Assembly (NCBI GenBank): GCA_033060915.1
Contig: CM065394.1
Span: 31,268,501 to 31,332,500, forward strand
DNA from: Euryodendron excelsum
Lineage: Eukaryota; Streptophyta; Magnoliopsida; Ericales; Pentaphylacaceae
DNA: 64,000 nucleotides
Direction: 5' to 3'
Positions 14,406 to 25,945 of the stretch are shown here, in pieces. The position numbers were made by a program, and so were the translations under genes. The notes below the pieces were generated by a model. The model saw only the letters and a list, made by a program, of their open reading frames with translations, was not told where the DNA came from and ran no database searches. Numbering within the stretch: position 1 is the first letter of the stretch; the number at the start of each line of letters is the position of its first letter.

Positions 14406-14692
14406 TCAACTGATCATGTGTTTCTGTTTGAAGTGCCATACTGATCTTGCTCGGACTATCTCGGCCTTATCGGCTTGCATCCGAAGCAAATGTGTGCTTT
14501 CCAATTCTTCTCTGTCATCATCAATCATACAATTGTGTGATTCTTCTTCAACCATTTTTTCTTTCATAGTTGTCAAAGACTCCAGGACATTGGACTGTCG
14601 ACATTCGCGACGATATTCCAAAGTCATGCTTGTCAGATTGTAATCTTCTAACACATCTATTGGTACACTCTGAAATTTGAATCCTCTGCAGT

Positions 14693-14731
<39 letters not shown>

Positions 14732-15097
14732 GGTGTTTGAGATTTGAAAGGTACCTCCAAAATCCATCCAATGTATTTTACATTATTTACATGTTGGTTG
14801 GCATCCATGTCACTCCATCTAGGCTGGGTTTTGGTGCAGAGAAACAGTCAATGAAACAAACAATGAACTCAAGAAAGGTGAAGTTTTTGTAGTGACACTT
14901 ACAGCTAAACCTGATCTAATTCTCTTCGCGGTTTCATCATTGAGTTTCTCGATTGTTTCTCTGTCAGTATCGGCTGTTGGAATCGAAGCTCTGCCCAGGA
15001 AGAAGGGTTGCACTTCTTTCTTCACTTCCTCAGGGATCTTAGACAGCCTTCTTGTTTCTCTGTTCATGGTCACCCAAGTGCTGCAGGAGAGAGAGAG

Positions 15098-15134
<37 letters not shown>

Positions 15135-16972
15135 GAGTTAAATTTGATATTGAGAAAAGGAACTTCTTGTGTACAAAATTCTAACTTGGAGATGCACCTT
15201 GTAGCTCTTGTTATGATCTTTTGGGTATTCAAGTCTCGGATAATCCAGTCCCGGCGCATTCCATTTTTTCCTTCTGCATCAACCCATGTATCAATCTCAA
15301 CAACATCTCCCCTGTCACATTTCATTTGAGTCATATGAGCCGAATGAACTGATGCTACAAAAATGCCTCCAGCATATTATATTGTTGTGATTGCTTCCGA
15401 TTGCTAAATCAATTCCTTGGGTAAAAGTTTGATCCATAGCCTTCTTTGAATCTTATATCAATTTATCGCCATTCTTCTATGTTGATTTTCCCTTGTATGT
15501 TTAGGGAGAGTGTGGAATTTTACAAAGACAATAGCTTTCATGTATATATATAGAAATGTATAGATATGTAGAATTATCAGGTGAAAGGTGGATGGAAGAT
15601 GGAGAGTAGGAAAATCATACCAAGAGCTGTATTTCTCTACTTGAACTTGTATGCGAGTGACGACCCAAATGAGTTTCCTGAGGCTCATTTCGCGGGTTGC
15701 ACCAAAGCCATCTCCAGCAAGACCAGAGCTCGTCACATGATTTAGAGCCGTCTCCTGCAGTCATTTCAATATTCTAGCTTGCTTAAGCTCCTAAAAAAAT
15801 TAAAAAATAGAGTAGCAAGGCAGAGTTTTCGCTGTCCATTGAGGTGCAATTTTTCTCCACCATCAAGTAGGCCACCAAATTAAGAAAACTTAGAACTACA
15901 ACTAAGCTTGTATGAAAATATCAAAAGGAAAATGTTATTTTTACAGAAAATTCACACCGAAACACCCACCAAAATGATGTGGCAGTGACACTTCTACAAT
16001 TAAAAGTTATTATGATTGGTGTTTTGTTTAAAAATGAAAGGCTCTCATTAAGACACATCATTCTGTATGAATTTTTTATTTGTATAACATCACCCATAGC
16101 AAAAATGGGCAGGTTAAACGATTATCATACTAAAAATGAGCAGATTAGGAGGACCCAAAACGGTCTTTGATGGCCCCACCTATTCTATAGGACATAGATT
16201 GATCTTTTTATGTATAGAATGGGATATAAGAATTGATACCACACGTTCTCTCAAAATTGAGCCTTTTGGCAAACTTGAGTAGCCTCCATTCCTAAGTTTG
16301 AGTCATGAAAGGGTTACCGAGGAAAGGGTTACTTGAAGCAAAGTGTGAGTCATCTAAACAGAAAAAGGGTTACTTGTCGCCAGAATGAAAGCTACTTCGA
16401 ATAAAAGCCACCATAGACATTAGCTATGGAAGCACACGGACAAATGTTACAGGCCTAATGGCTCCCACTTATAGTATGGGACGTAGATTGTGTTATTCCA
16501 GTATAGAAGAGGATATAGAAAGTGATATCATCAACCCTCAGTCTTTTGATATATTAGTTAAGTTTGTAACATTTGGAGAAGAAAGAGAAGACAAACCAAC
16601 CTGAAGGAGATTCATCAGAGTTTCCATGGTGGCAGTCTTGTCCGGGCCAATCTCGTAGGACCTGATAACAAAGGTCTGTCTATAAACAAATCGATCCTCC
16701 ACAAACCTCCCAACGAGCCAAGCATGAACAGGCTCATGAGCTCTGCTCTGTTTCACGCCACCTGAAACAGTCCCATTCACCTTTCTTCCATTCACCATGT
16801 CCACATTTGCTTTCACCACCAAGCTTCGTCTGATCAACGTGCCAGGATTTCTCAACCCACAAAAACCCACCTTCAAAACCTGCAGGGCCATGCCCACGGG
16901 TCTCTTCTCGGCCTTGCACAAATCCTCCGGACAGTACAGTCCGACATTCTTGATTGAGGCCATCGATTCCAT
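14406..16972 (-). CDS. FATB-type acyl-ACP thioesterase (plastid)
   Basis: Six exons on the minus strand: 16972-16601, 15754-15621, 15311-15198, 15080-14903, 14823-14755 and 14669-14406 (TGA), giving 376 aa. The 134-, 114- and 69-nt internal exons agree with the FATB structure I recall. The enzyme hydrolyses saturated acyl-ACP in the plastid, releasing fatty acids for export. Active-site residues recognised from the plant FATB family are Asp273, Asn275 and His277 in DMDANQHVNNVKYIGW, and Glu311-Cys312 in LEYRREC. The first about 60 residues are Ser/Arg/Lys-containing and could be a transit peptide. Oddly, the hydrophobic segment that most FATB proteins have before the hotdog domain (LLPDWSMLL type) is absent: the chain runs from the basic N-terminus straight into VGRFVEDRFVYRQTF. 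It may be a divergent FATB-like branch with altered substrate choice. FATA is less likely, because the STWVTMN, RSGLA and PRWSD motifs are FATB-like. Confidence 0.9.
15083..15131. repeat. (GA)n microsatellite at an intron end
   Basis: About 45 bp of GA repeats with one GC interruption. Read on the minus strand it is (CT)n running directly into CCTGCAG, the acceptor of thioesterase exon 4, so the microsatellite makes up the polypyrimidine tract. Confidence 0.85.
15950..16100. mobile_element. MITE of the ATGATGTGGCAG family, copy 1 (thioesterase intron 1)
   Basis: The inverted arms AAAATGATGTGGCAG (left) and GACACATCATT (right) flank a centre ending CTCTCATTAAGAC. Close relatives lie at 52050-52210 and 56490-56645, all about 150 bp with the same order of motifs (GTGTTTTGTTT..AAA..CTCTCATT). 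The copy sits in the first intron of the thioesterase gene. Confidence 0.6.
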
Positions 16973-17243
16973 GGCTATGACTTCATCCGTTCGGAGGAAA
17001 ATAAAATCCAGGAAAGTTTTTTAAGTGGGAAAGGTTCTAGCTAAGAGGGAAGAAAGCTTAAATGTTAGTAGGTATAACAACTGGGTAGAAGGGAAAAGGA
17101 TACAAACAAACCTAAGCATGTCAAATACAAAGGATGGAAGAAAAGGAAAATTTCTATTAAAACGTGTCCGCAGAAAAGGGTTACTGGTGGCGGAGATTGG
17201 GGTTTGGCAGCTCAACCACCTGTTTGGGTGGGGGAGAAAATGG

Positions 17244-17279
<36 letters not shown>

Positions 17280-20200
17280 GTGGCTCACACGCAATAGCAG
17301 TGGATACATTTCAGAGGTGGTGTTAGCTGGTGGATTACTAATTATAGAAAATTGGATACATTTGTAGTAATTGAGAAACTACTTGTAACTGTGCCATGCA
17401 TTTGTTTGTGCTAGAGACAAGGGGTACCTCTAGACTGTAGGGTGTAGAATGGTTGAGAGAAAAAAGTGAAGGTAAAGTTGTAGGTCATCTGCCTCCCAAC
17501 TTCTGTCTATTTCGGGAGCTTTTGTTTCGTTGGATAAGGCTTCAGGATTAGATTACTAATTCCGTGCCTTCTCCTGAGTTCAGTTGCACCAATAGGGTCT
17601 AGATAAGCATTTGAAAAGGCGTTTCTATCCTGTATACAGGAGATTAAATAATCTCAAGGGGAAGCGGGATAAGTAAACCAAAAATTCAAAATTAGAGATT
17701 AAATTTCAAAATTATCCTTTTGAGAGATTTGTAATCATGAGATTAACTGCATCGAAAATTATTCCTCCCATACTATCTCGTGAAACTAACGTAGCCTTTA
17801 GAGGTTGGGCGAGAATGAAATGACTATATATTGAACCAATTTACCTCTTGATTGTATGTAGGCTTGACAAACTCAACTCATGTCTATGACTCCATCTAAT
17901 TTTACTCATTCAAAACTCATTTAAACCCACTTAAATGTATTAATGGACTTAATTGGATTACATCATATAAGCCGAATTAAAGCAGGATTTAAATGGATTG
18001 GACATAGATACCCATTAAACTTAATCTAAACTCGCCTAATTAGTAAGTGAGTTAAATATTGACGGGTCACTAGCGGATCAATATAAACCCATAAACCCAT
18101 GTTTAACCCGTTTATATATTGTCTAAATTGATGTAATTCATAACAAATTTTATATTTTTATTTAATTTTTTTTTTACGCAATTTAAGTTTATTTTGTGTC
18201 CACTTCTAGTAAATATTATTTTTATAAAAATAATGTAAAACAAAGTGCATTACCAAATTATATCAAATCAAATCTCGATTAATTGGTTGAAACCATCATC
18301 AACATGGTCATAATGCATTCCCAAATTAATTAAGATTTGAATAATACAAAGTGCTTGATCACATTTAATTTAAAGAGTAAATTAAATTATGTCCACCAGC
18401 TAGCTGCTGGCTCATGACCGCCTTGGCCTCGTTGCCACTTCTGGCGAGGTTTCATCCCTCTCTCTCTTTCTATATGTATATGTCATATGCAGGTATATAT
18501 GTATCCGTACCATGCGAGAGACACAATGTGTATACAAATACATACATATTGACACATTTATACATCAGTGTTTATGGATATATGTTTGCTTAATTTAACA
18601 AGCAAATGTGCATACAATTACATACATATTGATACGTTTTCATACATATCTCTATATATGTGCTTAATTCAAAATGTAGTAAGTGGTATTTAATTTAAAG
18701 AGTAAATTAAATTAAAAAATATGTTAGCGTCAGCTACTCCTACTAGCCAGGCATGGTCTGTTACCTCAGCGCGTGACCCTATCATTTCTTATGGGTCATG
18801 CTGAGGTGGCATATCGGATTTGGGGTTGTCATTAGGACTTCAAATATATGGTCAAACCCATGAAAATCTGAGCGGGTCGAAGCGGTTCTTAAGGAATCAG
18901 CTGCCCAATCATGCATATTGTAAACACGAGAAGGCCACAGAGCACGGTTGGGCTTGGAACTCATAGCCGAATGGCCGAAATCCATTAAACTAGACTTGGT
19001 GGTAACCATAGAAGCTACGAACCTTACACATCATCATTAAATTTGGACACCTATAATCTGCAATATTGTTTATTTTGCGATCGAAAAAATTGGTAATTGT
19101 CTCAATTAATTCCAATTCTCGGGCTTGCTATTGTCCTTATAACCTTCTTAGTCACCTTCCAATTATAGTAGTTAATATTGTATCGGTTAGTATATTATTT
19201 TTACGGTCGGTATAATAGGCATTGGTATCGATGCATTACCGGATGCCATTTCAAATTTATTGTTATAATTATTATATAGTTAAAGAAAATATATATTTAC
19301 ACACAAAAACATAATATAAATAAGTTATCTAACCTAGTACATGTTTAAAAATATTTAAAGACATTAATTGTCTAGTATATGATTAATAGAAGTTTTAATA
19401 AAAATTAATTATTAAATATAAAAAATAAATTACACAAAATGTGATACCATCAGCTAAATTCGATATTGATCGGTACCACTCGGCATTTGTTGGTATTGAC
19501 CAACACCTTAACCAATACAAAACTTAACATCTTTTGAGCCGTTTTATGACCAATACAGTATGTATCGTCCAGTATTGGCTGGTACAGTACAGTGCTATTA
19601 ACTATACTCCCAATTGAAGATTGTAGGTGGTAGAGGTGCACAAACGAATCGAAAAACTCAAGAACCGAACTAATCCATTCTCTATGGGTCAGTTTAGTTC
19701 AGGTTTGTTAAATAATTTGTTCGGTTCTGGGTCTAAAAATGGCAATCTGATCTATTTGATTTAGTTCTTGGTTCCACACTTTGTGGACCCGACTAAATCG
19801 AGAGCTGACTAAATTCAAATTAGTTCAAAAACCGAACCGAGACCCCATCTTTATATCTCATAAAATTCTATATATATTTAATATATGTCATTAGATCATT
19901 ACTATTTGTGCTTAGTTATTATTGATTTGTGTTTATATGTCATTTTTTAATTTTTTAAAAAATTAAGGTTGCAAAACTAATCTTATTATTTTATTTTTTT
20001 AAATAAATAAGTTAAATAGTATACAATAAAAATAAAACCGACCCACTCGGCCTGAACCTAAACCAATCCGAGACATTGAATCGAACCGAGTTAAGTTTAT
20101 TTGTTTTGATTTAGTTTTAGATCTAAAAATTTAAAATCGATCAAAATTGAATCGATTCTACATTTGGTACGAACTCAACTCAACTCAACTCATTCACGCC

Positions 20201-20447
20201 CTTAATAGTCGGTAACATAAAACTCGTGTTTTGAACCCAATGGTAATATGGGTGTAATTGTGGAGCAAACGCGTAGTTCAATTGTAAGCAAGTCTATCTA
20301 GTAAGCTTTTTTTTTTTTTTTTTAATGTTTTTGGCTTTTGGAATTTTTCTTAAACAGTTTTTGTTTTTTAACTAGACTGAACAGAATCACCATGCCAGCA
20401 AAACAATCGCTTGGGAAACAAAAAAAAAAAAAGGAAAGAAGAGAACT
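16973..20447. other. Intergenic region between divergent thioesterase and HVA22 genes
   Basis: About 3.5 kb. The end next to 16973 is the thioesterase 5' UTR and promoter, with a (CT)n stretch at 17243-17276. The rest is AT-rich and gene-free. A 25-bp motif containing TTTAAAGAGTAAATTAAATT occurs at 18369 and again near 18692. Positions 19640-20215 resemble a dispersed repeat with many GAACCGA/CGAACC motifs. Confidence 0.45.
17243..17276. repeat. (CT)n microsatellite in thioesterase upstream region
   Basis: About 16 CT dinucleotides located 270-300 bp upstream of the thioesterase start codon. On the transcribed strand it reads (GA)n, a common 5' UTR or promoter feature in plants. Confidence 0.85.
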
Positions 20448-20695
20448 CACGTGTCTTGATCTATTTTGGTCGTCTGCAGAGGCGACACGTGCCACAGCTT
20501 TTTGCCCGGGAGACGGACACGTGGCTTGTCATCGTTAGAATACTAGTAGGCACATATAAAGAAGAAAGAGCAAGAGAGAGAAACACACTTTTTCTTAAAC
20601 AAAATCTAAACGGACTTGCTACCTCCTATCTGGGCCGGTGGTAAACCTCGGAAGCAACGTTAGAATCCGATGCCACCGTCCGCTCGCCACGTGCC
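20448..20695 (+). promoter_or_regulatory. ABA-response element cluster of the HVA22 gene
   Basis: Four CACGTG cores lie at 20448-20453, 20486-20491, 20518-20523 and 20688-20693. Three read CACGTGTC, ACACGTGCC and ACACGTGGC, which fit ABREs. TGCCACCG at 20671-20678, close to the fourth, matches eight of nine bases of coupling element CE1 (TGCCACCGG), the partner of the ABRE in the barley HVA22 promoter. The position, immediately 5' of the TATA box, supports ABA and drought induction. Function is inferred from known ABRE/CE1 behaviour. Confidence 0.75.
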
Positions 20696-20711
20696 CCTCC
20701 TTTTCTACTCT

Positions 20712-20718
20712 TATAAAA
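20712..20718 (+). promoter_or_regulatory. TATA box of the HVA22 gene
   Basis: TATAAAA lies 255 bp upstream of the ATG and just downstream of the ABRE cluster. Transcription would begin near 20745, leaving a long 5' UTR of about 230 nt. Confidence 0.7.
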
Positions 20719-20972
20719 ACCGCCCTTGTCCGTCTGGCTGTCACCATCTCTTGTTAAATCCCAAACGTTCTCTTCAAAACAATCTCAAGTACTCTGACAC
20801 TGAATCCAAAACTTTCTTTCTTCTCACTACTGACAGTTCTTCACTTTACTCTTCGTTCTCATCGGACCCAACTTCTGTATTCCGTGTCTTCTTCTTCATA
20901 GTTGCAAATCGTTTCATCAATTCAACTCCTTTCAGAAACTCCCAGAAAACCCAGACGAAAAAGAGACCAACA

Positions 20973-21047
20973 ATGGGTCGTTTTTGGACGTTGATCACCC
21001 ATCTTCACTCTCTAGCTGGGTACATTTTTCCCACTTAAACGCCATTT

Positions 21048-21091
<44 letters not shown>

Positions 21092-21924
21092 TTCATGATG
21101 TTTATTTTGTTTTGTGTCTAATCTATGCAGGCCAGCTACGATGTTGCTTTACCCCTTGTAAGAATGACCCTATTCTTTTTACAATTTTGTTTTCATTTCC
21201 GAAATTGATTTCAAGTGATCCTATTGTATATATATATGCAACTACTAGTTGATTTTAAGTTGGATTTTTGTGATTTGAATTTCAGGTATGCGTCGGTTAT
21301 AGCAATAGAGAGCACATCAAAGGTGGATGATGAGCAGTGGCTTGCTTATTGGATCCTATATTCATTCCTCACTCTCATGGAGATGCTACTCCAACCCATC
21401 TTAGAATGGTAATACCCAACACCCAAAAAAAATTAAAAAATCCAAAAAGCTTGATTTTCTTTCGATAATCATGCATATATATACATCCCACAGTGCTTGT
21501 TCATGGAACTTGATTATTACTTGATGACCGTTTTATCTTTTTGGTGATTTCGAAATTTTAGGATACCGATATGGTACGATATAAAGCTAGCATTTGTGGC
21601 GTGGCTGGTTTTGCCTCAGTTCAGAGGGGCAGCTTTCATATATGAGAGGCTTGTTAGAGAGCGAATAATCAAGAAATATGGAGGAGCAGATCGTCACCAC
21701 AAGTCTCCTCCTAATGGCAAGGCCAAGAACAAGTTCTTGGACTTCATTACCCCAAAGAAAGTGAGCTAATTTATCATACTCATCCCTTTTCCTTCATTAG
21801 TTCTTGCTAGAATTTTAATTATCTCATGCGTTTGAATGCAATATGCATCTGTATGCATATATATATATATATAATGCTTATTTGTGAACGTTTAATGGGG
21901 CAGGGAGAGCACGAGGCTTATTGA
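20973..21924 (+). CDS. HVA22-like protein (TB2/DP1/HVA22 family)
   Basis: Exons 20973-21019, 21131-21157, 21286-21408, 21562-21760 and 21904-21924 give 138 aa. The family consists of small ER-membrane proteins related to yeast Yop1p and animal REEPs, which shape ER tubules and vesicle traffic; in cereals HVA22 is induced by ABA and stress. Visible hallmarks are LLYPLYASVIAIES, DDEQWLAYWILYSFLTL, the WIPIWYDIKLAFVAWLVLPQF hairpin segment, and a basic tail ending GEHEAY. Length and intron positions fit the HVA22 a-e group. Exon 2 is only 27 nt, and the final exon encodes six residues plus stop. Intron 1 holds a long (CT)n tract (21050-21089). The ABRE cluster upstream agrees with ABA control. 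Identification is very secure; the subgroup (e-like) is less so. Confidence 0.92.
21050..21089. repeat. (CT)n microsatellite in HVA22 intron 1
   Basis: About 19 CT dinucleotides between exon 1 and the 27-nt exon 2. Confidence 0.9.
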
Positions 21925-23954
21925 AGAAGTGAAGGAGGAGAGACATAGAACTTGTTTGGATCTCCTTTGTTTCCAATTACCTTTTGCTTTCCTTTGGTTG
22001 TTGAGATATTGCTTTATTTATGTTTATAATGGGTTGTTTGTACTAATTAATATTCACGTTTTGTACAAGTATGCAAAAGACTACTATGGTGCGTAACCTT
22101 TCATCAATTTACTAATCCGATTTGCGAACGGTTTCTGATCAAATGCCTCATTGGAATCTTTGATTATTACGAGATCTTGGACGTCTAATCCATAATCCCA
22201 CACATATAATTGGATATTGTTAAGAGTTCAGATTAAATCATGTGGTTTGTCTAATGAGTTTCTGAGGGGGAGACACATCCATTTGCCGGGATTCCCTCCT
22301 TTTTTTCTTTTCTTTTTGGTAAATAAAACTGGTTCGTAAATTATTATAAAGAAATACAAGATAATTGATTCCTTGGTCATGCAGTCAAAATTTGTTACAC
22401 TTTGTACTTAATGGAAGTCAAAAAGGTCAAAAAAGTAAATGGAAGAAAAAAAAAAAAGGCCCGATAGAGATTAAAAAAAAGCTAGGGAAGAAACATTGTT
22501 CAAAATTTTTTGTTTTGGTTTTTTTTTTCGTTATTGGGCCACCAGTAGGAATAGGGCAAGGGATGAAGAGGAAGTCCAATGGGCTGCTTTTAGACTTTTG
22601 GTCGGCTTATCTGCAGGGACGCCATAAGTCCTAATAGGTGTAGATTGGATAATTCTATTCTGATGTATTTGAAATTCAAATTTATCAAGAGAAAAAAAAA
22701 AAAAAAAGTGAGGAAAGAAAGAGAGAACAAAATAAGAGATTTTAAACTTTTACTTTTTTTTTTATATTTTTTTTACTTTTTACTTTCTCTAATAACTAGA
22801 CAAGCAATAAAATTTTGTATTCTTTTTCCTTTCTTTTTCTCTCACTAAATCATTGATCTAAACACAGTGTACTAAATAGAATCCTCCACAAATAGTGTGA
22901 TAGTGACATTTTTATAATTTCAAAATATGTTAGTAAAGAATTATGTTTTATCCACGTCATTTTGTATAGTAGTATTACTGTGGAAAAATCAACAATTCTA
23001 ACAACGATCATATGAACATTTAACACTAACAAAATGAACTAAAATAATATAATTTTTTTTAGATGACTTGAGGGAACCTGCCCAAAACAAAGGCCTTTCG
23101 CACCCACCCATAAATATTGTTGATGGGCCATCTTGCATACAAACTAAGGTGCATGTGCTAAACGCAAGTTCGCGGACACAAACTAACAGAGAGGAACTTC
23201 TATGGTTATGGCATCTAATTCCTTGACTTAAAATATTTCTGCTACCTGCATATATATATGCATGTACGTATACTTTGCCCGAAGATATGTATATGTCTAC
23301 ATATATATATATATATATGCATGTACGTATGCTTTGCCCGGAGATTGCCTCCCTTGCCTTACTGATTATTCCCTGCTAGCTATCTCCGGGAAGTGAATAA
23401 AAGTGTTATCTTTTGAGAGCATGCGCTTAAAGCCAAAGATATGTAATTATTTGTTTAAGCAAAAATATGAATAAATTTGAGGAGCAAGACTACACCCACC
23501 GAAAGTGCACCAAAATATTTATACTTTGATAAAAAAATGACGTTGTTTTGGTTCAGGTGTAAAAAATTTTGGCTTTTGAACATTTTTTTTTTTTATACTT
23601 TTACCAAAATGACGTCGTTTTGGTTAGAGTGTAAACATTTTAGTACACTTTTTGGTGAGTGTAGACTTTCTCAAATTTGAGCTCATTAGAGACTAGAATA
23701 CTACTTGTACTTTATCATGCTTTCTATTTGAAACACTTAGAAGGAAGTATCATGCGAGTCTCAAAATTAGTGGCGGATCCAGAAATTTTTTTTAGTGAAG
23801 GCAAAAAAATACTCTTAAACAATTGTTTATAAGTAAGATAATAAATTTTAAAAAATAAAAAGAATACAATAACATTCAAAATTCTATATATTGGTAAAAA
23901 AATATTTCTTACACAAAATAACGTTCAAATTAATATGACAAACTGCAATAATCT
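21925..23954. other. HVA22 3' flank and AT-rich intergenic DNA
   Basis: The first few hundred bases should hold the HVA22 3' UTR. No gene is seen after that. At 23240-23345 a roughly 27-bp motif (ATGCATGTACGTATRCTTTG) occurs twice beside AT microsatellites. Confidence 0.45.
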
Positions 23955-24190
23955 CCTTCAATGTTTCATATTTTGAAAGTTTTGTAAAATAACTTTATTA
24001 TCTATGGTATTGAACATGTCACTTTCAATGTATGTTACTAAGAAATCATTTATTCACTCATCTTTCATACGATTACGGAGTAAAGTCTTGATAATATTCA
24101 TTACAAAAAAAGTTTTCTCATTTGATGCAGTTGCAACTGGTAAAATCAATGCCAACTTCGCAAGTAAATATTATAATGGATAGACAATAT
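23955..24190 (-). pseudogene. hAT-family transposase fragment (C-terminal dimerisation region)
   Basis: On the minus strand, one frame reads LALILPVATASNEKTF, then NIIKTLLRNRMKDE, then INDFLVTYIESDMF and NTIDNKVILQNFQNMK. This matches the C-terminal hAT dimerisation region of plant TTF/ZMYM-type transposases. Two in-frame stops are visible, one at a position where the family has Trp (TGG to TGA, just after KDE). The N-terminal zinc finger and catalytic core are not found. It is a dead fragment of a DNA transposon, and adjoining sequence to about 23765 may belong to it. Confidence 0.6.
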
Positions 24191-24897
24191 TCTTCTTCAT
24201 TTCAATTGTATCCAATGATTCCAATCTAACGATAAACTATTGAATAAACGATTAGTAAAGAATTTAGTGTATCGAAGTTTCGAAGTATTGAATCTCGTAT
24301 ATATAATATAGATGCAACTTGTAGAGAGAAAAGCCTCAATTTTTTAGATCCCAACAATGTCGACTGCCTGGGGAAATGTCAGTAATGGAGGGAAGGCCCT
24401 GGCCGAAGGGGTGCAGGAGTAGATGATCACGTCGAATGGAGGGAGGTTGTGAGTGATCGCTAATAGGAGTGAGAGATGTTAGGAACAACAGAATTTTTCA
24501 AGACCCGGCTATAGTGCATATGCATAATACCAAAATTTCTAATTTGATTAGCAGAGACTAATCTACGTAATAAGAATCATACATTTGAGATCTCTCTAGT
24601 TTGATCCCGAATAGCAACAAGTATGAATTTTGAAATTCTTTGGTTTTGATCTTGAACAGCAAGCAATAACAACAAGCACGAATCAATTGCTTGAACTCAA
24701 CCTTCAAGCTTCTGATGTATCCATCAGACACGCTTACTCCAATGAGAGTGAGCTCACAACTGCTAGGATTTCTCTTCCTCACAAAAATGTGTATCTCTCA
24801 AATATAAGCAAGTGTAACCCTATCTACTCTTATAGTGCATATACATAGAGGCTACACTAGGGATAATAGGATTAGTATGATTAGGGCTTATTACACA
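24191..24897. other. Unassigned, probably repetitive DNA
   Basis: No gene recognised. The open frames at 24558-24848 lack family features. The stretch sits between a hAT fragment and an LTR-like repeat and is probably transposon-derived. Confidence 0.3.
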
Positions 24898-25945
24898 AAT
24901 GTAAGCACTCCATTTTTGCTCGCTTGACAATCTCTAACTCGACCAAACTTACATTCAAACCAACACAGACACGTTCAAGTTTAAGCTCACTTTCCAAACT
25001 CAATCCAATCAATCATTCACTTTGCGGGCATGCCATGCCCAATAGAGGCACAATGACCAAAATACCCTTAGGGTATTACTCGATCCAATTCCAGTTAGCA
25101 TATCTTCCTAAAGATGGTAAGTCCGTATTTCAACCTCAATTCCAGTTTTAATTTCAGTCCAAGTCAATCAAACTTAATCCGACACATCTTTCAAGAAAGT
25201 TAATCCATCAGACGGTAAGTTCATCCAGCATGACACGTTTATCAAGAAAGCATAAAATCCCTTGGAAAGATAAGTCCTTTCAAACCTGTTGACTGGGACG
25301 GAACCCAAGTCCCCGAGGTGGTAGAATGATTCACTTCTGGTGTCTACTAGCTCGTCAATGTAGAATGTCTACTATCTGACACGTTAATTGGGAAAGTACC
25401 CAAGGCCCAGAGACGATAAGATCATCTAGTAGCTTCTCGAGATCAGGCAGTCTGAAGAATGAATCCACACCGTCAGAGTGACGAAAACACTCACAAACAT
25501 CGCAATCGTCAGAGTAACGAAAACACTCGCAAACATATCAACATTGGCAATTTCTAACAAACCCCTATGTCACAAGACCAAACACACCTCTTAGCAGTAA
25601 CACATTTGTTGAAGAACAAAATACCTTTGGAAACCAACTCATCACACACCATCAGAGTGATGGAAGCACTCAAAACTCAGATTAACACTAGTTCCTGCTA
25701 GCCCATTCCAGTGAAAAATGACCAAACTACTTCTTGGGCCCTTCCGGCACCCTTCTCAAAAAAGTACCTAAGTCCTCAGAGCGGTAAATCCACCCTTCCA
25801 AGATTGTCCCAAAGATAATCTAGCACACTCTATTGCCTTCCAATCACTTTTGGATTAATTTTGAGAGTATCCGGTCAAAATGACCATTTTCCTCCTAGGC
25901 ATCCAGTCGCCTTCGGGAACCACACCATGTCTGGATATCAAACCG
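24898..25945 (+). mobile_element. LTR-like repeat related to 59116-59880 (copy 1)
   Basis: It starts TGTAAGCACTCCATTTTTG, matching TATAAGCACCCTATTTTTG at 59116. Collinear matches follow: TCGTCAATGTAGAATGTC against CGCCAACGTAGAATGTCC; GAAAAATGACCAAAC in both; and GGTCAAAATGACCATTTT against ATCAAAATGACTGTTTT. Similarity fades after about 25945. The TG-starting border and dispersed nature suggest a long LTR of an unidentified retrotransposon. No coding domain is seen. Confidence 0.5.

Noticed and set aside
14383..14643. Plus-strand frame opposite the thioesterase
   Set aside because: Antisense shadow of exon 6, whose own strand encodes a conserved enzyme.
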